NCBI RefSeq assembly: GCF_003056345.1
Contig: NZ_PYWB01000014.1
Span: 1 to 64,000, forward strand
DNA length: 64,000 bases
DNA from: Devosia submarina
GTDB taxonomy: Bacteria > Pseudomonadota > Alphaproteobacteria > Rhizobiales > Devosiaceae
Direction of reading: 5' to 3'
Both the position numbers and the translations under genes were made by a program. Each line of letters starts with the position of its first letter. Within the stretch, counting starts at the first letter, position 1. Of this stretch, positions 7,738 to 15,907 are shown in pieces. The notes under the pieces are model-generated. The model did no database searches and was not told the DNA's origin. It saw only the letters and a list, made by a program, of their open reading frames with translations.

Positions 7738-7856
7738 GCCTACCAAAAACACTTGCCGCGCTAGATTGCTCTGCTGACGCTGTTGCCAAGTGGCTCGGGC
7801 GCATTGCCGCATGGGGGCTGATCTGGGGCGCGCTCATCTGGGCCGCTCTCGTCTGA
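7734..7856 (+). CDS. tiny membrane peptide (40 residues)
   Basis: The ATG overlaps the HNH stop (ATGA) and the TGA is directly followed by the ATG of the acetyltransferase gene, so it looks translated as part of the operon. After a polar start the second half (LGRIAAWGLIWGALIWAALV) forms a single Trp-rich membrane helix. No family is known to me. Role unknown; possible superinfection or holin-like membrane peptides have this shape. Confidence 0.5.
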   Translation: MSLPKTLAALDCSADAVAKWLGRIAAWGLIWGALIWAALV

Positions 7857-8279
7857 ATGATCCGGCCAGCAACGACAAACGACATTGCGGCAATCGTCGC
7901 AATGACAGAGCGGCTGCGCGCATCAATCGGCTCGCCGCTGCCAGTTGATCCTCTAGTTGCGTCCCGGTTTGTCTCTGGCTTGTTGGGGAGCCCGTTGGGC
8001 TGGGTTCACGTGGTGGACGGGGACGATGGGCCTGCAGGCTTCTTGGCGGCTTCCATTGGCACCGCATCTATCTCCATGGCCCCAGTTGCCGTGGAGCATG
8101 GCTGGTGGGCAGGGAAGGGCGGCGGAATGGATCTGCTCCGCGCCTATTTGACCTGGGCCAAAGAGCGCGGCTGCTTTGCCGTTCGCATGTCCACGCCGCC
8201 GAATAGCGAAAGAGCCGGAATGATCTTGAAACGCTGCGGCTTTCAGCTGGCAGAGCAGGCATGGGTGCGGGTGCTGTAG
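7857..8279 (+). CDS. GNAT family N-acetyltransferase of the phage tail operon
   Basis: The product has 140 residues. It starts MIRPATTNDIAAIVAMTERL, the usual GNAT first strand and helix, and ends with PNSERAGMILKRCGF, the classical motif B-like end (N-x-RAxxxYxxxGF). The middle holds GWWAGKGGGMDLL, in the place of the acetyl-CoA-binding loop. It lies between tail genes, where some alphaproteobacterial phages also place a GNAT protein. Whether it modifies a phage protein or a host target is unknown. Starts immediately after the preceding stop. Confidence 0.8.
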   Translation: MIRPATTNDIAAIVAMTERLRASIGSPLPVDPLVASRFVSGLLGSPLGWVHVVDGDDGPAGFLAASIGTASISMAPVAVEHGWWAGKGGGMDLLRAYLTWAKERGCFAVRMSTPPNSERAGMILKRCGFQLAEQAWVRVL

Positions 8280-10085
8280 ATGGATATGAACCGCTGGCCG
8301 CCCCGCCCTTGGGAAGCCACAACGCCGCGCCGCGCCTTTGCGATCTTCACGGCCATTACTGGCTATGTCGCAAGCGCCCTGGTCGGCATTGGCCTATCAA
8401 CGGCTCTGGCGGGTGTCGCTGCCAGTGTGATCGTCGGTGCTGCGTTCCTTGGCGTCTCGATGCTGCTGACGCCGCGCCCGCCGGTTATGAAAACGCCGCA
8501 GGCGCAGGCAGTGGTGAACCAATCCACCGGTGCCCGCCTGCGTGGCTATGGCTATGCGCTGCTGGGTGGAACCCGTGCGTTCTTCGATAGCAAGGATGGC
8601 TTTCTCTACCAGGTCATCATGATGCACTCTGGGTGGATCGACTTTATCGAGCATTTCCGAGTGGGTGATCAGCAGGTCACGCTGAATGGCGATGGCGATG
8701 TGACGGCACCAGACGTGTTCGTTTCGGACAACACGGGCAACCCGTATATCCGCATTCGCGCTCATACCGGTTCGCCCAACCAACCTGCCGATGCAATGAT
8801 GATGGATGCTTGGCCTGGGGTTTGGACCAGTGCTCACCGTCTGCGCGGCATAGCCTATCTCGCCACGCGGTTCCGATCTCCACGCAGCGACAATGCCTCA
8901 ATCGTCTACCCAGAGAGCTACAATACACCAGTGCGCGCCTTGTGCCGGCTCTCCCGTATCTGGGACCCACGCAACGGCAACACCGTTTGGAGCGATAATC
9001 CAGCACTCTGCATCCTCGACTACCTGACCCATCCTGACGGCTTCAAGAAAACTCGGGACGATATCGACCTCAACAGCTTCGCCATCTTTGCCAATCTTTG
9101 CGATGAGGCCGTCCCGCTAGCTGCTGGCGGCACGGAGAAGCGCTATCGGCTCTGGGGCGTCTACAGCCTTAATGATGAGCCAGAAGACATCCTGCGAAAG
9201 ATGCGGGCCACCTGTGACGCTGAGCTCTATCAGAACGCCCAAGGTAAGATCGCAATCAGGGGCGGCAAGTGGGAAGCGCCAACGGTCACGATCACAGACC
9301 GGGATATCCTCGGCCACTCTATGGAGCAGGGGAACAACCGCTTCGCCGCCTTCAACGAACTTAAGATCATGTACACGTCGCCGCTCCATGACTTCCAAAC
9401 CATGGAAGCAACGGCTTGGATCGACACTGCCGACCAAGACGAGCGCGGCCCTATTCCTTCTGACTTAGACCTGGACTTTGTGCCTTCGCCTTCGCAGGCC
9501 CGTCGCTTGGCCAAGATCCACATCAGCAAGTCCAATCCTCGCTGGAAGGGCAGGGTGAAAACCAACCTGCTCGGGCTCAATGCACTAGGCGAACGCACCA
9601 TAGCGCTGGAGATCAGCGAGCTTGAGATTGACGAGGCGTTCTATGTGGCGGGCTTCTCGATCGCGTCCGATCTGACTTCAGTCGAGATCGAGGTGATGAC
9701 CATCTCGGAGGCTGCGTATCAGTGGAACCCTGCATCGGAAGAGGGGCAGAACCCCGCCATTCCGCAGGACACCACGCCTGACCTTTCCTATCCGGTCCCA
9801 GAAGGTCTGGAGCTCTCAGTTGATGATGACGGGATCATCACGGCAACTGTCGATGATCCGGCACGCTCCGGCCTCGCCCTGCAGGTTCAAATCCGCGCTG
9901 GGGCGGGGTCCACGTGGCAGGAGATGGACGTTCAAGACGACAACGTTTCGGCTGTTTTCGGTCCAGTTGCTGATGGCACCTACGAAGTTCGCGCTCGCTG
10001 GACTGGGGCTCTGAACGCAGCCGGGGAATGGGCTTTCCCATACGTCACGATCACCGTGCCGGTTCCTCCGCCACCAGGCCCTTGA
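8280..10085 (+). CDS. tail tip / central fibre protein (lambda gpJ-like)
   Basis: The 601-residue protein has an N-terminal hydrophobic region with two helices (residues about 20-62), a gpJ-type body (GTRAFFDSKDGFLYQVIMMHSG; later NPALCILDYLTHPDG and DILRKMRATCDAELYQNAQGK, the latter typical of the tip attachment domain), and a C-terminal fibronectin-III-like end (GLALQVQIRAG...YEVRARW). It should form the tip to which the tailspike attaches. The ATG overlaps the previous TAG by base order TAGATG. A terminator follows. Confidence 0.8.
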   Translation: MDMNRWPPRPWEATTPRRAFAIFTAITGYVASALVGIGLSTALAGVAASVIVGAAFLGVSMLLTPRPPVMKTPQAQAVVNQSTGARLRGYGYALLGGTRAFFDSKDGFLYQVIMMHSGWIDFIEHFRVGDQQVTLNGDGDVTAPDVFVSDNTGNPYIRIRAHTGSPNQPADAMMMDAWPGVWTSAHRLRGIAYLATRFRSPRSDNASIVYPESYNTPVRALCRLSRIWDPRNGNTVWSDNPALCILDYLTHPDGFKKTRDDIDLNSFAIFANLCDEAVPLAAGGTEKRYRLWGVYSLNDEPEDILRKMRATCDAELYQNAQGKIAIRGGKWEAPTVTITDRDILGHSMEQGNNRFAAFNELKIMYTSPLHDFQTMEATAWIDTADQDERGPIPSDLDLDFVPSPSQARRLAKIHISKSNPRWKGRVKTNLLGLNALGERTIALEISELEIDEAFYVAGFSIASDLTSVEIEVMTISEAAYQWNPASEEGQNPAIPQDTTPDLSYPVPEGLELSVDDDGIITATVDDPARSGLALQVQIRAGAGSTWQEMDVQDDNVSAVFGPVADGTYEVRARWTGALNAAGEWAFPYVTITVPVPPPPGP

Positions 10086-10112
10086 GCCTTCCAACATCAT
10101 TGACTGCAACAT

Positions 10113-10135
10113 GGCTCGCTTCGGCGGGCCTTTTT
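10113..10135 (+). terminator. intrinsic terminator between tip and tailspike genes
   Basis: GGCTCGC, a TTCG loop and GCGGGCC form a seven-pair stem (one G-T), followed by TTTTT. The next ATG is 15 bases after the T-run, so the terminator sits inside the leader of the tailspike gene, as at 385-407. Confidence 0.75.
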
Positions 10136-10149
10136 CTTGAGGGCACCCC

Positions 10150-11631
10150 ATGCCAACTATTGCTGAGGCAAAGACAGCTATCCTTCGGGCCTTTCGTGAG
10201 TTCCGGCGTTATACCGGCGATGGGCTGCCTGCCGAGCCTATAAGCGCACCGTTGCCCGTTGGCGACCCGCAATCAGGCGTGAACAATCCTAATAAGGCAA
10301 TCATTCGGAATGCTTTTGGCTTAGCATTTGATGCTCTGCAAGAGATCGCGGACGATATTGCAGCGGGTGCCGTTCCGGACAACGGCGTCACCACTGCGAA
10401 GCTGATAGATAGTGCAGTCACTCGCCCCAAGCTGCTGCCGGCTGTGGCGAAGTCTGTCTCGATCAACGTTTATGAGTTCGGCGCGCTCGGCAATGGCGTA
10501 AATGACACGGCGGCTGTGCAGGCAGCAATAGACTATTTGCCCTCTAGTGGCGGGGAACTGCTTTTCCCTGGGGGCGGGACTTACAAGCTGGGGCAGGTGA
10601 ACGTTGCCAAGCCCCTAAACATCAAAGGAGCAGCCCGAGAGGGCGCAAGCGTCATTAAGCCTTTGGCAGCGACGGGAGACTTATTCAATGTAACAGGTGT
10701 CGCCTTCACCGCAAGGGATCTACAGTTTAGCAGCGATGTGGTCAGGACTACTGGCGCCACTATAAAGGTGACTGGCCCCGGACGTGGGTCTATCCGTGAC
10801 TGCATGATGGAAAAGCATTTCCAAGGCATCGTTCTGGACGGCGCGTTTGCTTTCGTTCTGGACGGCGTGAATTTCTTCGACGCAACGCCTAGCGCAACAG
10901 CGGTAGGTTCTTGCAACATTTCGCTTGGTCCAACCCAATACACTCCCAGCATTTCGATCAACAACTGCAAAGCCAACCAAAACAATGAGAGCCTTCAGCC
11001 GTCTTTCGGCATTGTCATGGGGTACGTTGATATTATCAACATGACAGGCGTCGACATGATAAAGCAGGGCACTAACCTGTCGATCCGACCTTCCGCTGGT
11101 CAATTCGCGCACGGTGTCTATGGTGCGAATTGCTGCTTCGATAGCGGGCTGATTGCAATGGCAATCACCCCTAGCGGCGGGGACGTTCGCCAGTGCGGTT
11201 TCACTACCTCATGGTTCAGCGGCAGTCAGCAATCAGGCATCGTGGTTGACCCGTCCGGCTCTGCAATAGTAGCCGGTGTGGGTATTGCAAACAGCGACAT
11301 CATCAGCAACGGCAAAGGCGGCGCTGGTCATGGTATCGCCCTGATAGGCCCTAACGTGTCCAAGCTTTCCGTCACTGACGGTTGCCGCATTAGCGACAAC
11401 CCGAATAATGGCATCGACGTCTCTGGCGGCGCTACTGAGTTGATCATCGTGAACAACTTCGTTGGCCAAGTCGGTAACCTTGGCGGTAACGGCCAGACTG
11501 GCTTGGTCTTTGCCGGAGCCATGGACTACTCCGTAGTGACGGGAAACAATGTCGGGGGGAACGGCACCGCAGGGCTGTTTAACGTCGCAACCGGAACGCA
11601 CAACGTCATTGCTAACAATCCAGGAGCCTAG
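10150..11631 (+). CDS. tailspike protein with pectate-lyase-like beta-helix
   Basis: The 493-residue protein has an N-terminal virion-binding part (residues 1-100, including PNKAIIRNAFGLAFDALQ), then SINVYEFGALGNGVNDTAAV near residue 105. That pattern (the FGAxGDGxxDDTxAxQxA motif) opens the pectate-lyase-3/GH28-like beta-helix domain of tailspikes. Repeats of GI.., NN.. and GNG... fit a right-handed helix through the C-terminus. Such spikes cleave or bind surface polysaccharide. It ends convergently with an acyltransferase gene, whose stop shares bases with its own. Confidence 0.85.
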   Translation: MPTIAEAKTAILRAFREFRRYTGDGLPAEPISAPLPVGDPQSGVNNPNKAIIRNAFGLAFDALQEIADDIAAGAVPDNGVTTAKLIDSAVTRPKLLPAVAKSVSINVYEFGALGNGVNDTAAVQAAIDYLPSSGGELLFPGGGTYKLGQVNVAKPLNIKGAAREGASVIKPLAATGDLFNVTGVAFTARDLQFSSDVVRTTGATIKVTGPGRGSIRDCMMEKHFQGIVLDGAFAFVLDGVNFFDATPSATAVGSCNISLGPTQYTPSISINNCKANQNNESLQPSFGIVMGYVDIINMTGVDMIKQGTNLSIRPSAGQFAHGVYGANCCFDSGLIAMAITPSGGDVRQCGFTTSWFSGSQQSGIVVDPSGSAIVAGVGIANSDIISNGKGGAGHGIALIGPNVSKLSVTDGCRISDNPNNGIDVSGGATELIIVNNFVGQVGNLGGNGQTGLVFAGAMDYSVVTGNNVGGNGTAGLFNVATGTHNVIANNPGA

Positions 11632-12617
11632 GCCTTAGCGTGGCTTGAAGAGATGTGGAGTGTGGCGTTAACCGCTAGGCCAGTGGCGACTGACGCTCCA
11701 GCAACAATCGTCCAAAAGAGCATGTGCCCCAGAGCACTTTGGGGCTCTCCCGGAATAAGGGTATCAACAATGCGAAGGTATGGCCCGTGGAATACAAACA
11801 GGTAAACTGAGAAGTCTGCCAAAAATTTCCACTGGCCATTTATCAGCGACAGTCCCTTTGAGACTGCCCCTGCCTGATTGGACAATAACAGGATGAAGAA
11901 GCCGCTGACTACCAGAAATGCTGCAAGGTAATTCGATGCGTCCACGGGTGCGAACACCATGTAGTAAAACATGATGCTTATGCAGGCGCATTCAAGGGCA
12001 GTCGCAACAACTAGCGGCATACGGTGAAGCTGGGGATATGCCGAGTAGACGGCATAAACCACCGCGCCTAAACCGAAGCCGGCAATGGCCCTCATCATCC
12101 CCATGCTCAGGAACCCGAAGCGGACCTCCCATGTAAAGTTTATGCTCCCGCTATAGTTTAGGATCATCGCGTAACCAGCAAACGCAGCAACAGCTCCTCC
12201 GGCCAGAAACCATTGGCGGGGGATGTATATGCTCAGGAGTAATGCGGTGATCGAGACAAGGAGGTAGCAGGACAGGAACCACATAGGCCCGTTAACAATG
12301 AATTTATTCAATCCAGTGGATTGAAGCATCGTTACTGCTAGGAGCAGATCGGGAAGCGCGGGCCACGGGAAAACTACTAGCGTGAGGACGACCCCGGCAA
12401 AGTAGTAAGGGTATATTTTCCAAATTGTAGACGCGATTGCCGACGATGGCGGCTTTTTGGCAGGGCGATCATACCTGGAAGCCGCGAGAAACCCGGCCAA
12501 GACAAAGAATATCTCCACGGCCAAGTAGCCTTGTGGGGCCAAGCGCCAATTGCTGTGGAAAATCAGAATTTCAAAGGCGAGGATAAAGCGGAATGGCTGA
12601 AATGCACCCCAAGTCAG
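11628..12617 (-). CDS. acyltransferase-3 family membrane protein, probable CTG start
   Basis: About ten hydrophobic segments and the block GYLAVEIFFVLAGFLAASRY identify the acyltransferase-3 family (O-antigen or exopolysaccharide O-acyl transferases). Upstream in frame the first membrane helix FRFILAFEILIFHS retains the conserved Arg and His. A TTG at 12542 would remove that helix. No ATG or GTG exists in the open frame back to about 12757. A CTG at 12615-12617, where an ATG would be expected, gives LTWGAFQPFRF and 329 residues. Next to a tailspike it may mask the phage receptor. Start, and hence function, is unproven. Confidence 0.7.
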   Translation of the reverse strand: MTWGAFQPFRFILAFEILIFHSNWRLAPQGYLAVEIFFVLAGFLAASRYDRPAKKPPSSAIASTIWKIYPYYFAGVVLTLVVFPWPALPDLLLAVTMLQSTGLNKFIVNGPMWFLSCYLLVSITALLLSIYIPRQWFLAGGAVAAFAGYAMILNYSGSINFTWEVRFGFLSMGMMRAIAGFGLGAVVYAVYSAYPQLHRMPLVVATALECACISIMFYYMVFAPVDASNYLAAFLVVSGFFILLLSNQAGAVSKGLSLINGQWKFLADFSVYLFVFHGPYLRIVDTLIPGEPQSALGHMLFWTIVAGASVATGLAVNATLHISSSHAKA

Positions 12618-12640
12618 AGGGCGCGCAGCTAGATCGTTTG

Positions 12641-12970
12641 TCAGCGGACTTGCTCCCGACCCCTTTTGGTCAGTTTGTAATAGCTGCGAAACCCTATGGC
12701 GTCGTGATACTCTTCGAAAAAGCCAGAGCGCACGCCCTCATCCATCGCCTTTGCCTGTGCTGGGCTGAGCTCGTCGTCGGTCAGCTGTTCACGACCGCGC
12801 TCTAAAGCCCACAACATGAGGGATTGCAGACTTACCAGGTCTTCTGCCTCGGCACTCTGAGTCAGGCGGTCAACGGCCTTCGTTAGTGTGTTGCGAAGTT
12901 CCACCCTTTCTCGTTCCAGCATCGCTATCTTGGCTTCGAGCTGTTGGATAGTTTCCTGCGGATCGATCAC
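12641..12970 (-). CDS. coiled-coil phage protein of unknown function
   Basis: The 109-residue product starts at GTG preceded by GAGG. Residues 5-45 form a coiled coil (ETIQQLEAKIAMLERERVEL), and the C-terminal part ends SYYKLTKRGREQVR, resembling the wing of winged-helix or MarR-like proteins. I know no assigned family. Its end lies upstream of the acyltransferase gene on the same strand, so they may be co-transcribed. It could be a small regulator of the conversion gene; this is inference. Confidence 0.5.
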   Translation of the reverse strand: MIDPQETIQQLEAKIAMLERERVELRNTLTKAVDRLTQSAEAEDLVSLQSLMLWALERGREQLTDDELSPAQAKAMDEGVRSGFFEEYHDAIGFRSYYKLTKRGREQVR

Positions 12971-13117
12971 TAAAACCTCGCTACGTTCACCACCGCCCGG
13001 CTATTGCTGCCTCTTACCCGAGCCATCCCCACTTGCATAGCCTGACGCTCCTCCCGCTCCATTGAGTGCATAGGGCAGGGCGCGGCGCAATCCTCTTACA
13101 TCACTGGAGATCAGCAC

Positions 13118-14059
13118 ATGCTGACCACACGCATCGTCCGCTTCATCGGCGGCCACGAAGGCTTTGTCTCGACTATGTACCTGGACCCGACCGGCACGCC
13201 AACGATCGGGTACGGCTTCACTTGGGGCAGCCGGGTGTTCCGCGAATGGTGGACAGCCAAGTACGGGCGCAAGATGCGCAAGGGCGACACCATCGGGCAG
13301 AACGAAGCCTATGAGGTGCTGCTGAAGGTACTCGATGCCGAGTATCTTCCTCCCGTCGAAGCTAAGATGCCGACGGCGCCGATCAACGTCAAAGAGCCGG
13401 CGCTCTCGGTAGTTTTCAATGCCGGGGCAGGTGCCTTGGCATGGAAGTGGGCCGCTGCTTGTGCCCGCGGCGACTACAAGGGCGCTGCCAACCTTTGGCG
13501 CAATACAGCAACCACATCCAAGGGCAAGCGCCTCCCGGGGCTGGTACGTCGACGGAACGAGGAAGCAGACATTGCTGCCTTTGATAAATGGCCGACATGG
13601 ATGGGAACGGCAGTCGCTGACGTACCTCCCGAAACCCACGTCGATGAAGTTGACGTCAAGCAAGCCCAGTTGTGGCTGAACGATCTTGGCTATCAGCTCG
13701 GCCGTGCCGACGGCATACCCGGGCCCCGTACCGTTCTTGCGGCACGGCGCTTTCAGCAGGATCACGGCACGCTCAAGGTCGACGGGATTATTGGGCCTGC
13801 AACCCTGGCTGCACTGCAGCGCGCCATCGACCTCAAGCGCAAGGCCGCGCAGGTGGCGGCCGGCGGAACAGTCACGGCCGGGGCAGGGGCGGCAGAAGGT
13901 GCAACGGGCGCAGCTGACCATGTTCCCACGCCTGTGGGAGATGCCGGCTGGCTCGGTGACCTTCTTCTCTGGGGCGGGCTCGCCATCCTTGTTCTTGGTC
14001 TGGCTTACCTCGCCTGGCGCTATCGCGACGAACTCACCGCAGCTTTAAGGAAACTATGA
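13118..14059 (+). CDS. endolysin: lysozyme-like domain, peptidoglycan-binding domain and C-terminal anchor
   Basis: The 313-residue protein opens with a T4-lysozyme-like (GH24 type) fold. E14, D23 and T29 have the E-9-D-6-T spacing of the catalytic triad, in GHEGF...LDPTGTPTIGYG. Residues about 180-235 form a PG_binding_1 domain (AQLWLNDLGY, then RTVLAARRFQQDHG and DGIIGPATLAAL). After a Gly/Ala-rich linker a single membrane helix (LLLWGGLAILVLGLAYLAW, about 280-300) and a basic tail end the protein. It degrades host peptidoglycan at lysis. The C-terminal anchor is unusual. It heads a run of membrane genes. Confidence 0.85.
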   Translation: MLTTRIVRFIGGHEGFVSTMYLDPTGTPTIGYGFTWGSRVFREWWTAKYGRKMRKGDTIGQNEAYEVLLKVLDAEYLPPVEAKMPTAPINVKEPALSVVFNAGAGALAWKWAAACARGDYKGAANLWRNTATTSKGKRLPGLVRRRNEEADIAAFDKWPTWMGTAVADVPPETHVDEVDVKQAQLWLNDLGYQLGRADGIPGPRTVLAARRFQQDHGTLKVDGIIGPATLAALQRAIDLKRKAAQVAAGGTVTAGAGAAEGATGAADHVPTPVGDAGWLGDLLLWGGLAILVLGLAYLAWRYRDELTAALRKL

Positions 14060-14060
14060 A

Positions 14061-14582
14061 ATGGACCTTTCAACAATCCTGGTCGCAGCCGGTGCGCCGC
14101 TGCTCAAGGAAATCATTCAATCCAAGCTAGGCGGTGTTGGCGGCCAGATGGCAGGTGTTGTTGTGGATACTCTGGCCGAACGGCTCGGCGTTCCAGCCAC
14201 GCCTGAAGCCATCGGCGCTAAGATCGAGAGCGATGTGAACGCTCCTGTCGTGGTGCGCCAGGTCGAAGCTGAGGTTCGGCAGGATCTTGCCCGCATCGCT
14301 GAAGCCGACCGCGACATGATGTTGAGCTATCACCGCATGCTCGAGGGCGACCAGAAGTCAGAAGGATGGATACAGGCCCGCTGGCGCGGCATCTTCGCCC
14401 TAGCCTTCACTGCCTGCTTCGTCGGCATCGTGCTGACGATCTGCCGCGCCATCTGGATCGGCCAGCTCACTGGCATTGAAGCCGTGGCAGGCCTTCTCAT
14501 CACTCTAGTTGTCGCCGGCTGCGCCGTTCTTGGCGTGCAGGTCTATCAGCGCAGCGAGGAGAAGAAGGCAGGGGTGATCTGA
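14061..14582 (+). CDS. holin-like membrane protein (3TM holin superfamily type)
   Basis: The 173-residue product begins with a helix LLKEIIQSKLG, has a coiled middle and then WIQARWRGIFALAFTACFVG, followed by two clear membrane helices (about 118-140 and 146-165) and a charged end RSEEKKAGVI. The sequence RWR/RP-x-x...FA around the first helix resembles the phage holin of 3TMs family. It starts one base after the endolysin stop. Acting as holin is likely from neighbours and shape, not proven. Confidence 0.65.
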   Translation: MDLSTILVAAGAPLLKEIIQSKLGGVGGQMAGVVVDTLAERLGVPATPEAIGAKIESDVNAPVVVRQVEAEVRQDLARIAEADRDMMLSYHRMLEGDQKSEGWIQARWRGIFALAFTACFVGIVLTICRAIWIGQLTGIEAVAGLLITLVVAGCAVLGVQVYQRSEEKKAGVI

Positions 14583-15055
14583 TGGATCACCAGCCATACA
14601 CTGGCACAGGCCTGTGGGTGCAGATCACCCACAGGTTCGGCCCTCGAATGCCCGAATGGTTCATGGCGGGGCACACGGCAGTTTTTGGGTTCGTCCTGCT
14701 GATTGCGCCCGAGCTTTTTACACAACCCACCTGGGCTGGCTTTCTCAAGCTCTTCTCCTGGCTGCCGCCTGATGCTGTGCAGTTCTACATGGGCGTAGGC
14801 ATGCTGATCGCTGGCCTAGCTCGCGTTGCAGGCCTGATCGTCAATGGTGCCCGCAAGCACGTGACACCAAGGATCCGGCAAGTGTCGGCCGGCGTCGGCT
14901 GCATGATCTGGTTTGGCATTACCTACGCTTTCGCCTCGTCTGATGTCGTCAGCACGTGGCTCGCGATCTACCCGCTTTTTGGGATTTGCGAGCTGGTCAA
15001 TATCCACCGTGCCGCGCACGACGAAGGAGAGACGCGGAATGGACGAACTGGTTAG
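14582..15055 (+). CDS. phage membrane protein with about three to four helices
   Basis: The 157-residue product begins with a hydrophilic segment (ITHRFGPRMPEW), then helices around FMAGHTAVFGFVLLIAPE, FYMGVGMLIAGLARVAGLI, GVGCMIWFGITYAFAS and a final TWLAIYPLFGICELVNI. Such proteins follow lysozyme and holin genes in some rhizobial phages, and no function is assigned. It starts in the previous stop (TGATG). It may be a second holin or an antiholin. Confidence 0.6.
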   Translation: MDHQPYTGTGLWVQITHRFGPRMPEWFMAGHTAVFGFVLLIAPELFTQPTWAGFLKLFSWLPPDAVQFYMGVGMLIAGLARVAGLIVNGARKHVTPRIRQVSAGVGCMIWFGITYAFASSDVVSTWLAIYPLFGICELVNIHRAAHDEGETRNGRTG

Positions 15056-15416
15056 GCTTATCGGGTCACTGCCCATGCCTGCTCTACTTGTATTTGCTGC
15101 GGTGCTGGCCCTGATCTTTGGCGTCCGACACATGGGCTTGCTGCAGGGCCTTCGCGCACTTGCTCCCGCCGAGGGAGCGGGCGAGGGAACAGGGCGCATT
15201 CTGGGCGCGGTGATCGACAACAAAAAAGCCGATGAACTGATCGCAGCGTTTACCAAGGTAGCCAGCGAGCTGGCCGACAACACCGAAGCTACCAAGGAGA
15301 CGGGCAATGCCATCCGGGCCAACACTGCCGCGGCGATTTCCATGGGCGGGGACATCACTGATGCAAGGACTGACATTCGCGAGCTCACGCGAGAAATCGT
15401 GCGGTCTGGCAGGTGA
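15039..15416 (+). CDS. single-helix membrane protein with coiled coil (spanin-like shape)
   Basis: The chosen ATG follows AAGGAGA and overlaps the previous gene by 17 bases. The 125-residue product has an N-terminal helix (MPALLVFAAVLALIFGV) and a long helical periplasmic-type part (ADELIAAFTKVASELADNTE..., ending TREIVRSGR). That is the shape of an inner-membrane spanin (Rz-like), and the position in the lysis cassette fits. No recognisable outer-membrane partner was found. Function by analogy only. Confidence 0.55.
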   Translation: MDELVRLIGSLPMPALLVFAAVLALIFGVRHMGLLQGLRALAPAEGAGEGTGRILGAVIDNKKADELIAAFTKVASELADNTEATKETGNAIRANTAAAISMGGDITDARTDIRELTREIVRSGR

Positions 15417-15640
15417 TCTGCCTTTGCCCCTCATGCGGGCGGCCCGCCAGTTGGGAGCTGCAGCGCGTCGGACCATTGGCCATGCTGATGGTGAAGTGTT
15501 TCGTCTGCGACCCTCAAGGCCCATGGTTACATGAGCCTGTCGAGATAATCAGAAAGCCAGCGGGCAGGGCGGGAATGTGGCCCGCGGCCACCGATGCACC
15601 GGCTATGCACCAAACTGTTGGAGACGCTGTTTCCCCATAA
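15413..15640 (+). CDS. small zinc-ribbon-like protein
   Basis: A GTG start overlaps the previous stop (GTGA). The 75-residue product contains CPSC at residues 6-9 and CFVC about 20 residues later, giving four cysteines arranged like a zinc ribbon. No further match is known. The overlap suggests coupled translation with the lysis genes. The C-terminal half lacks recognisable motifs. Confidence 0.5.
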   Translation: MICLCPSCGRPASWELQRVGPLAMLMVKCFVCDPQGPWLHEPVEIIRKPAGRAGMWPAATDAPAMHQTVGDAVSP

Positions 15641-15665
15641 TTATCCACAACCAACCATCCATCTT

Positions 15666-15680
15666 GTTCTTATTCTGTTC
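15666..15680 (+). promoter_or_regulatory. LexA (SOS) box, GTTC-N7-GTTC
   Basis: GTTCTTATTCTGTTC matches the alphaproteobacterial LexA site exactly (two GTTC spaced by seven bases). It lies 38 bases before the ATG of a small HTH gene, where a repressor would block transcription. Implies damage-induced expression of the rightward genes from here. Confidence 0.7.
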
Positions 15681-15718
15681 ACGCTGATAGGACTCGCCAC
15701 ATCCAGAAGGAGGTGACG

Positions 15719-15895
15719 ATGATTCCAATCGCAGCAAAGCCACAGAACAAGGCAGAGATGATCCGACTGGCAAACGCTAAGGAGCCTTTGCTTACTCCCG
15801 AGCAGCTGGCCGCAAAGATGGGCGTTCCCACCCAGCAGGTACGCCAGGCTCTCCGTAGCAAGGGCATCCCACTCAAACGCGGGCTTCGGTCCTGA
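15719..15895 (+). CDS. small HTH protein under a LexA box
   Basis: ATG follows AAGGAGG with good spacing (the GTG two codons earlier is also possible). The 58-residue product has a helix-turn-helix core, TPEQLAAKMGVPTQQVRQALRSKGI, and a basic C-terminus. The HTH resembles those of small phage transcription regulators and excisionases (the latter less well). The LexA site at 15666-15680 points to induction on DNA damage. A role in the lytic switch is inferred. Confidence 0.6.
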   Translation: MIPIAAKPQNKAEMIRLANAKEPLLTPEQLAAKMGVPTQQVRQALRSKGIPLKRGLRS

Positions 15896-15907
15896 TATTG
15901 GCCGGCT

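Noticed and set aside
11628-12542. TTG start for the acyltransferase at 12542
   Set aside because: It removes the first membrane helix with the conserved Arg and His.
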